Source: Clavaria fumosa (taxonomy: Eukaryota > Basidiomycota > Agaricomycetes > Agaricales > Clavariaceae). From it: a DNA stretch of 64,000 nt. The stretch covers positions 3,224,001 through 3,288,000 of the forward strand of contig OX637801.1 in the NCBI GenBank assembly GCA_951802425.1. Reading direction: 5' to 3'. The translations under genes were made by a program, and so were the position numbers. The notes beneath the pieces are model-generated. The model saw only the letters and a list, made by a program, of their open reading frames with translations, was not told the DNA's origin and made no database searches. Of this stretch, positions 56,627 to 64,000 are shown piece after piece (position 1 is the stretch's first letter; every line of letters starts with the position of its first letter).

Positions 56627-57283
56627 AGTAACAACCTCTCCCCCGCCTACCTCCTCACGGACCTAGGCACCCACACCCCTGCCCGAGCCGAAGCAAGGCT
56701 TGCGTATTCCGAGACGAGAAACTGGGCGCACTTCTGGACAGCGTTTGAAAGACATGAGAGGCGCAGAGCCCTCACAGGACTTGACGAAGACACCGATTTC
56801 GAACAATTGACTCCGCCGAGTACACCACAAGGAAGGACCTATGAACGGTTCTTGTATCCAAGACAATCCGAAGCCGTGCAATTGGTGCCAAGATATCATT
56901 TTGCCACCAGAAGAATCTGCATCCCTCGAGACCCGAGCACAGACAACGTGCTATCGTTTGCACACCTACCTGAGTGGCACACCTTTCAAACCCAATTAGT
57001 GGCCTTACTTACTGAAGTTGCGGCCGAACAAGCTTACGAACAAGAGAGCCTGGAATTCTTGGCTGGAGAAGACGATCTCCTTGAAGAAGACATCGACTAC
57101 CATAGCGCCCTCGAACAACTCGAGGACGACACTTACATATCCGTTGCCGTGCAAACCGACAGTTTACTCGAGTACCACTCTACCGAAGCTCAAACCAACC
57201 TCACCTTTGGCAACCTCCAAGACCATCTACGCGTAGACATCTTCCAAGACCCACCTCGAATTTGGCTCGAAGACCTCGACTGA
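56627..57283 (+). CDS. E4 ORF1 (leader ORF before gag), unknown function
   Basis: An open frame of about 219 codons begins right after the LTR and stops at 57281-57283, 4 bp before the gag ATG. It has no in-frame ATG near its start, so translation from an upstream or non-AUG start, or no translation, must be considered. The sequence is acidic in its C-terminal half with no domain. The start of the frame is conserved in E2 (SPAYLLTDLGTHTPA). Confidence 0.45.
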   Translation, partial: SNNLSPAYLLTDLGTHTPARAEARLAYSETRNWAHFWTAFERHERRRALTGLDEDTDFEQLTPPSTPQGRTYERFLYPRQSEAVQLVPRYHFATRRICIPRDPSTDNVLSFAHLPEWHTFQTQLVALLTEVAAEQAYEQESLEFLAGEDDLLEEDIDYHSALEQLEDDTYISVAVQTDSLLEYHSTEAQTNLTFGNLQDHLRVDIFQDPPRIWLEDLD

Positions 57284-57287
57284 ACAG

Positions 57288-58583
57288 ATGGCCGACGCTG
57301 CCCCCGCACCTGCCCCTGCTCCGGCAGCGGCACCAATAACGCTGAACCTGAAGATCGCCCCTTACTCAGGGGAGCGAACAGAGTTTCAAACATTCCTTCG
57401 CAGTCTCCACCTGGAGTTTAGGGTGAATGCTGCCAGATACCCCACGGACTTCCTCAAGGTTGTTTTTACCTTGAGCAACATGACAGAAGGCTATGCTGCC
57501 GAATGGGCAAACCAAGCTGCCACGGTTTTGCTAGAGGAAGGAGGAGAACAGGTCATTTGGGCGACCTTTGAAGCGAGGATGAGGGAGGCCTTCTCCCCCA
57601 TCGAAGACCAAGCCCTGGCGGTCCAGAAGATCAACCTCTTCAGGCAAGTTCAGATGGACGCTGCACAATTTTTCCAGAAATTCGAGACGCTCATGAACCA
57701 GGCTGGCTATGACGAAGAGACGCACTGGAATGTAATCCATGCATTACTGATGAGGGCCCTACACCCCAAATTAATGGAGAAAGTACTCTCTTGTGCCGAG
57801 CAACCTGCGGACTACCAGGCCTTTCAGGTACTTACCATACGATTGGACCGCCAACACCAGTTGCACACAGCAGTGCAAAGAGAAATGCGAGCCCAAACGA
57901 CACCTGCTCCCCGCCCCGCTTGGAACCAGCCTGCACAACGTCCACCCCCTCAGAGTCGTTTCTGGCGGTCGCCACAGTGGCAACCGCAAATCGCGTACCC
58001 AGGACCGAACCAGTGGGGCGCACCGCCCGCCCAACAACCCCAGCAAGCGCAATGGCAGCCATGTGCGCTGCAGCAGCAACAACAACAGCAAGGACCACCG
58101 CCTGGACAATGGAACAGGCAGCCCCCACCTGGAACGAGACAGGGAACCCCGATGGATACGAGCTGAGGAACTGGCCCCCGTCGCCCTCTGGTATGCTACA
58201 ACTGTGGGCAAGTCGGACACCCTGCACGGTTGTGCCCAGAGCCACCCCAATGTCGCGCCACACCCAGGCAGCAGGCAAGACTCAGAAATGCATTTGAGAT
58301 GCGCTCCCCCCCGGATACTACACGCCGCCCCCGTTCTCTCCATACCCAGTACCCGCCTACCCGTCGTCGCACCCAGCCTCTCTCACCTCATTTAACCCCT
58401 CTTATGCTGCCTCCATTGCCACCCAGAATAACTTCGAGGAAATGGAGAATACCATCGCACAGTTGCGGGACCAACTGCACCTCCAACAAAGACCCTGGGC
58501 ACCAACCCCTGGGCCCGAAACCACCGAAGCAACCTCGAACGTTGGAGAACAGGATTTTCAGCAGGGATCCGCTTGAGTGCTAA
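57288..58583 (+). pseudogene. E4 gag with zinc knuckle
   Basis: ATG 57288 opens an Ala/Pro-rich start and then the capsid FQTFLRSLHLEFRVNA, AEWANQAATVLLEEGG and DAAQFFQKFETL, plus a Gln-rich linker. A TGA at 58164-58166 stands where E2 has CGA, and the same frame continues with the knuckle CYNCGQVGHPARLC. After a C7 run (58306-58312) the conserved coiled-coil end EEMENTIAQLRDQL lies in the -1 frame. Pol starts in yet another frame near 58573. Confidence 0.85.
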
Positions 58584-61500
58584 GGTAGGATCCTTATATA
58601 TTGTACCCGCCCGCCACCATGTAAAACAGTTCGTGAATGATACACCACTATTCCCGTTGTCGAAAGAGGCTGAGAGGGCTAAGCACACCCTCAAAGACCT
58701 CACCTATAAGAAGCTCCCAGGATACAATGATGATGTGGACTGGGACACTGACCCCAGGACCACATATGGGAAAGGAGGAGAATGACAACTAGAGATGTCA
58801 GGATTCATAACCACACTGGACACCAAGGAGACCTACGATATCAAGTTACTAGTTGACTCTGGTTGCATGATGTCTGTCATGGACCTAGAATGGGCTGTGG
58901 CTAGGAAAATAAACCTTACAAGACTCGAGACCCCTATAATATTCAAGAATATCGATGGGACCATGAATATCTCTGGGGCCTTCAAACATTCGGTAGCCCT
59001 ACGACTTAACATCGGAGGTCACGTCGAAGTCAAACAATTCTTATTGGGGCGAGTCACCGGTCACCCAGCAATTCTAAGACACGATTGGCTCTGGTACCAC
59101 AACCCCAATATCCAATGGTTCGAGAAGTACATCCGCTTCGACAAGTGCAAGAAGAAAGACTGTCACATTGTGAACTACAGCTATGGCTTTCGAGGCCTAC
59201 ACGACACGACAACCACGCTTGACTGGAAGGCCTTATACCCCCAGGTGTTCGCTGGAAAGACTGGCCAGAAACTACCCAAATCTCTACCGGGAATCGACTA
59301 CGAAGTGAAGTTCAAAAACGACCCTGGCTTCCTGCGCTCGAAAGTCTACCCGCTCACCAACAGGGAAGACGAGGCTTTGAAAGCTTGGCTCAAAGAAAAT
59401 TTGGAGAACGGCCGACTAGTCTGGGGGGAATCGGACTATGTTAGTCCGATTTTCTTCAAAGACGAAGGGGACAAGCTGCGACCCATCATCGATTATAAGC
59501 GCTTGAACTCGTTTTGCGTCAAGGATATATACCCGCTACCTAGGATCGACAAGACAGTGGCAAGCCTAAAGAAGGCTAAGGTGTTCACAAGTGTAGATGT
59601 AGAATGGGGCTACTGGAACATCGCAATGGCCGAATGGGCACAACACCTCGCCGCGATAATCACCAAATACAACACGGTATGGCCCACCGTCATGCAGTTC
59701 GGACTAATGAATGCCCCTTCGGTCTTCCAAAGAAGAATGAACTACATCTTCCGTACGCTGATAGCCACTGGAAAGGTGTTCGTATACATCGACGACATTC
59801 TTGTGGCAACAGAGACGACCGAGGAACACCGACACTTACTACACGAGGTATTCAGGATATTACAGGAAAATGACCTCTGCATCCGTGAATCCAAGTGCAA
59901 GATAGAACGGTCAGAAGTCACATTCCTGGGACTGCTAATCTCGGAGGGGAGCATCCGACATTCACCCAAAAAATGCAAAGGGATAGCCGACTGGCCGGTG
60001 CCGAAGAACAAACACGCTCTTCAAAAGGGGATCGGCCTACTAAACTACTTCCGAAGATTCATACAGGGATTCACACAGGGATTCGCCACTATTGCCAAAC
60101 CACTATACGAACTACTAAGCGATAACGCACCGTATATCTGGACGGACCGACAAGAACGAGCCTGGAGACGTCTAATCGATATACTGCAGAGCGATGTAGT
60201 GCTGGCAATCCCACAAGATGTAGGCAAGTGGAAAATGGAAGTAGACGCGAGTAATTATGCCACCGGAGGAGTACTATCACAACGACAACCCGACGGCGTC
60301 TGGCGACCAGTAGATTTCATTTCGAAAACCTTCTCCCCGGCGGAGATGAATTATGCAATGTATGACAAGGAATTTTTAGCAATCATCAGGGGACTAGAAG
60401 AGTGGCGCCACTACTTGCTGGGGGCCAAGGATCCTTTTGAAATCCATACCGACCATGCAAACCTTCAATATTTTCAAAAAAGTCAAAAACTCAACCCTAG
60501 ACAAACACGATGGCAGTCAAAGTTACAGTGCTTCAATTTCGAAGTGAAATACAAACCAGGAAAAACAAACATGAAAGTGGACGCACTCTCCCGATGGCCA
60601 GACCACTGGGAGGGAACAGACAAGTATGAAAAACCCTCAGTACAGGTTTTTCCGGCCCACTGCCTTGCCACACTCTTGATCCCCAAGCCAACAATTGATC
60701 AATTGCTCCTAGAGGCACATGCAAACACTATGCCACCTAAAGTGATACCCTACGAAAAAGGAACGGATGGACTCTTCCAACACTAAGGAAAGATCTGGGT
60801 ACCCCAGGACCTAGTACACAAAGTCCTGATGGAACTACACGACTCCCCGCTTGGAGGACATCCCGGACCTGAAAAGACCTTGGAGAGTGTTACCTGGCAA
60901 TTCACATGGCCGGGGATGAAGGAAGACATAACGGAATATGTGGCCAGCTGCGAGAAGTGTCAAAGGACGAAGCCTGACCGGACGAAGCGATGCGCGCCCC
61001 TACACCCCCATGCAATACCGCCTTGCCCGTGGCACACCATCACTTGGGATCTGATCGGACCACTGTCAAAATCCGCCACACACAATGCCATTCTCGTAAT
61101 ATGTGACAAACTTACGAAAATGACCTTGTTGGAAGCCACGGACACAAAACTTATGGCACTAGGAGCAGCAAAAATCCTGCGGGACTGAGTGCTCCGCAGC
61201 CATGGAGTACCCTGCAAGGTGATAAGCGACCGAGGATCCCAGTTCGTCTCGAACTTCATGGAGGAATTCTACAAGATCATCGGGATAAAAGGGAACCCAA
61301 GTACAGCCTACCACCCACAAACCGACGGACAAACGGAAAGAATGAACCAGGAAATAGAAATATACCTGCGTTCATACGTCGACTTCATGCAAGACGATTG
61401 GTCGGACTGGCTACCCACTGCGGAATTCGCCCTAAACAACCGACAGCACTCTGCCACCAAGTACAGCCCCTTCTTCTTGAACTATGGCTTTCACCCTCGT

Positions 61501-62121
61501 ATGGGTGATATTAGCTTGCCCGATGTGCCGCACACCCCGGAGGCCTCTGACTTCACCGTGAAATTACAAAAAGCCAGAGAGAATGCCAAGAAGGCCATGG
61601 AGAAAGCCGCACAATATATGAAAACTGCCTACAATAAACATAAAAACACAAAAACACTAGACTACAAGAAAGGGAACCTAGTCTGGCTAGATGCGACTAA
61701 CCTGAATATGGAACGACCATCAGAAAAGCTCACGGACAGGAGAGTTGGCCCTTTCATGGTAGTAGAGAAAGTGGGACTGGCCGCCTACCGACTCAACCTG
61801 CCAGCAACTTGGAAAATCCACCCGGTGTTTAACGAAGTACTGCTTACACCATATAAGGAAGGAAAGTTCCCGAATCAGACCCCGGATGAACGCCCGCCTC
61901 CCAAGTTAATCGATGACCACTTACAATATGATGTGGAAGAAGTATTGAAGAGCCGGAAACACAGGCGTAAGTTACAATATCTGGTAAAATGGGCCGGTTA
62001 CCCCCACGAGGACAACACATGGGAGCCAAAGGCGAACCTGAAGAAAGCGGCTGAGGCGATCGCAGACTTCCACCGAAAACACCCTGAGGCAGCACGTTGT
62101 CTCACGGTGTCCTTTGCCTGA
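58573..62121 (+). pseudogene. E4 pol: protease, RT, RNase H, integrase, chromodomain
   Basis: One frame covers everything except four stops: TGA 58783-58785 (CGA in E2), TAA 60784-60786 (GAA in E2), TGA 61186-61188 (CGA in E2) and the true end at 62119-62121. Domains are the protease KLLVDSGCMMSVMDLEW; RT with VFVYIDDILVATE; RNase H with EVDASNYATGG and YDKEFLAI; integrase with HDSPLGGHPGPEK, CEKCQRTK, ITWDLIGPL, SDRGSQFVSNF and YHPQTDGQTERM; and the chromodomain YDVEEVLKSRKHR...WAGYPHEDNTWEP. It is the best preserved pol in the window. Confidence 0.93.
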
Positions 62122-62226
62122 GTAATCACACACTCAGGGTCGAGCACTTAAAAAGAAAAAAGACCACATGCGACTTCGCTCACCGAACACCTTCCTCCCC
62201 TCTCCTTACAACCAACACCCTCTGCC

Positions 62227-62976
62227 ATGCCGCCCGACCGCACACCCACAACCCCACGCCGCAGGACCCCGGGACCGCCTTACTTCACCCGCCGCGCAGC
62301 TGGATGGCCTAACCGCCTACCACGCCCACCTCCCGCCGAGACCACTCGCCAACGACCCGGACCTGACCCACGGGGCACACCACCGAGGCTCCAGGGCCCA
62401 CCGTCGTCCCCCGGCACAACCCCCCGCATGCGCCACATCTTAGACATGGTACGGATCCCCCACGCACGCCGAGTGCTGGGATTGGACCCCCCACCGCTTA
62501 TGACCGACGACCCTCCTATGCGGATACCACAGTTCCAACAGAACAGAGAACTTCTAGAGCCCGAAGATGATGTCTGGCTCCGTAGGATGGCTGAGCGGCT
62601 TAGCGTAAGCTTCAGTCACACGATGTGGACCGAAATGTGAGGACTACAATTCGAACAACAACAACGCGTCCTCCGCGCTTCCCCCATCCTCGTCGAGATA
62701 TGGGTCAACTCCCGAAACACAAGACTACGATTCGAGGTTCCCCTACCGCCCGAACCGATCCTACAAGAGGAGTGGGCCGTACACCATAGCCGCACAGGCC
62801 CCGCCTGGGTCATACCCATAACTACTGACATAATGCGCCCATGGATCGTTCCCGGCGACGCCTACGAGCACCCCCTCGTGCCAGACACACGAGACACCAG
62901 CGTCGACCCCCCCACTGAGCTCGAACCGCTGACCGAACCACCATCACGCGAATGCCAGGAAAGTCCGGAGGCCTAG
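62227..62976 (+). pseudogene. E4 accessory ORF3 downstream of integrase
   Basis: It spans 250 codons including the stop at 62974-62976, with one internal TGA (62638-62640) where E2 has CGA. It has a Pro/Arg-rich N-terminus, then a conserved core LLEPEDDVWLRRMAERLSVS and LPPEPILQEEWAVHH, and an acidic tail. It is clearly homologous to 29672-30394 in E2, in the same sense orientation and position. No domain, signal peptide or membrane helix is visible. Conservation between two diverged copies suggests it was under selection in the element. Confidence 0.72.
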
Positions 62977-63014
62977 CGGGCCTGTTGAGACGACGGACCA
63001 CTGGGAGGGGATAA

Positions 63015-63354
63015 TGTTACAATTCCTCCGCCTGCACCCCTTTTCGTATGTCACACCCCCTTTTTCACTCCTCACACCATGCGCACACCCCTCTCCCTTC
63101 GCCTGTCACATGCCGCATGCCCTCCCCCTTTCTATGCTATCACCATGACTCATGTCGCGCCTCGCTACCTACACGTGTCAGCCTTCTCTTATCATGACTC
63201 CTTGTGACTCACACTTGTGTACTATATAAGTAGCCACTCTAGTAACACGTATCTCTAGGTTGTTACTTCTAATCACTTTCTCCCTTGCTCTCATTCGACC
63301 GACTCCCACCTGAGTTCCTCGAATAACTGAGAGTCAACGCGACATTAGTTGACA
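63015..63354 (+). repeat. E4 3' LTR (340 bp)
   Basis: It has the same ends as 56287-56626 and is followed by the target duplication CAAGG and the donor sequence of the interrupted E5 gene. Confidence 0.95.
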
Positions 63355-63864
63355 CAAGGTGAGTTTTATTTGTTTTTTACACATACTTAAACTTATTTTT
63401 TATTTATTAGAACAAGAGGTCAATCTCTGGGGAACACGATGTGAGTTGGAAGAGGTGCAACTTGAGTTGGAGAAGTTGCGAGGAGACTACAAGGGTAAGT
63501 CCTGTAATTATGATGGTTGAAATATGTTGATCTTTGTCTTCAGAATTGTTGAAGATGTTAGAGGAAGCATGGGGAGAATCGCAGGAGTTGAGGAATGCTC
63601 TAGGAAGGTCGCGGGAAGGGAAGGAAAGTAAGTGACCCATTTGGAACTTAAAATAAGTTGATGTTTGACAGTCTGTTAGAGATGGATGGGGTCTTGCAGG
63701 CATTGCGTGGATGAATCAGCGAATTCTGTGCATGGGGGCATTGCAGCCTCAAAGTTGTTTTCTTCAGTTACAAAGAGTTACTTCATAAGATGTCAAGTGG
63801 GGTGGAGTTGTCAGTGGTGACAAAGTGGGTGGAGAAAGAGCAAGATCGGTTGCGGGCTAAATAA

Positions 63865-64000
63865 TGGGGTTCCTGCAAGTGGACCAGACTGGATGGTTGA
63901 TCGAGGAGGAGGAGGGAGAGCAGACGGAGGAGAAAAGTCCCAGTGCTTGCGACCAGTAAATAAAATTTTTCTTGTTGTAATTTTATTGTGTATATGAATT
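63865..64000. other. E5 spacer between accessory gene and integrase
   Basis: The AT-rich end (AAAATTTTTCTTGTTGTAAT...) corresponds to the spacer in E1 at about 22150-22260 read in reverse. Pol of E5 should follow outside the window. Confidence 0.5.

Larger units (their letters stand above)
56287..63354 (+). mobile_element. E4: youngest full-length chromovirus, nested in E5
   Basis: The 7068-bp element has 340-bp LTRs and target duplication CAAGG (56282-56286 and 63355-63359). The order is 5' LTR, ORF1, gag, pol with chromodomain, accessory ORF3, purine tract (GGGAGGGGATAA) and 3' LTR. LTRs differ at six positions by eye. Pol is nearly intact, with a few stops. Confidence 0.95.
54917..63864 (+). 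pseudogene. E5 copy of the spliced accessory gene, split by E4
   Basis: Exons by homology and phase: 54917-55306 (390 nt, same length as in E1), 55360-55951, 56007-56084 and 56142-56285. E4 follows, then 63411-63494 and 63544-63627, and a last part to the TAA at 63862-63864. The Zn2Cys6-like cluster (CDNCVAKGRQC...CRQCAEDHRKC) and coiled coil are conserved. A TGA at 55699-55701 replaces CGA of E1. E4 inserted at the exon 4 donor: TSD CAAGG joins the exon end CAAG and the donor GTGAGT. The last exon is frameshifted but keeps VVFFSYKELLHK and WVEKEQDRLR. Its orientation relative to the LTR is the same as in E1. Confidence 0.75.
53347..64000 (-). mobile_element. E5: second member of the E1 family, partly outside the window
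   Basis: The LTR at 53347-54800 is the reverse complement of the E1 LTR type, so the element runs on the minus strand and this is its 3' LTR. Next comes the antisense accessory gene (plus strand), interrupted by E4. After 63864 the AT-rich spacer that separates accessory gene and integrase in E1 begins. Gag and pol lie beyond the window. Confidence 0.82.

Noticed and set aside
57771..58343. Minus-strand open frame of 190 codons with Leu runs
   Set aside because: It is the reverse of the Gln-rich gag linker, so the Leu runs are the complement of CAG/CAA repeats.
1..64000. CRISPR arrays, bacterial operons, ribosomal RNA genes
   Set aside because: None seen; the tandem arrays present are 51-bp minisatellites and a T6G microsatellite, and the genes are spliced.

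Overview
The window is nuclear DNA of a filamentous basidiomycete, most likely a mushroom-forming Agaricomycete. The evidence is short introns of about 45-90 bp with GTRNGY...YAG ends, Zn(II)2Cys6 clusters, a fungal GH16 glucanase, and a large load of Ty3/gypsy chromoviruses. The species cannot be fixed from the sequence alone.

Positions 1-11,000 form a compact host gene block. In order it holds: a secreted GH16 endo-beta-glucanase (582-1796, +); a protein with five tandem Zn2Cys6 clusters (2026-3662, +); a proteasome assembly chaperone 3-like gene (4020-4606, -); a protein with three C-x2-C...W-x2-H-x3-C modules (5875-7443, +); an Artemis/SNM1-type DNA repair nuclease (7890-10364, +); and a CRIPT orthologue (10467-10912, -). 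For each gene I rebuilt exon borders from splice sites and reading phase. The only other host gene I can support is a small secreted eight-cysteine, CFEM-like protein at 26900-27369 (-).

From 11,000 to the end the window is almost entirely nested transposable elements. A MITE-like element, an element carrying a roughly 51-bp minisatellite (11558-12682; second copy 51737-53223) and a split solo LTR (14140-26068, TSD CTCAC) surround E1 (15053-25798, +, TSD CTGAA). A second nest is a low-CpG element E3c (28945-49104, +). It contains E2 (29241-39202, -, TSD CATCT), which itself carries a foreign coding insert at about 32495-35850. It also contains E3ab (39289-41706, -, TSD CTCAG) and E3d (42286-47855, +). 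E3c is cut by E3f (49105-53346, +). E3f is interrupted by the second minisatellite element and by E5 (53347 to beyond the window end, -), and E5 is interrupted by E4 (56287-63354, +, TSD CAAGG).

The most unusual content is a multi-exon gene carried antisense between integrase and 3' LTR in the E1/E5 family (22385-24278 in E1; 54917-63864 in E5, split by E4). It encodes a Zn2Cys6-like cluster, a long coiled coil and a conserved C-terminal block. Its introns can be spliced only on the strand opposite to the element's genomic RNA, so they would survive retrotransposition. A second family (E2/E4) carries a different, sense-oriented accessory ORF of about 240-250 codons in the same position.

Most in-frame stops in the pol genes are TGA where the sister copy or the protein family has CGA. 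The oldest family (E3) has almost no CpG left. The nest therefore appears to be decaying by cytosine-methylation-type CpG mutation.
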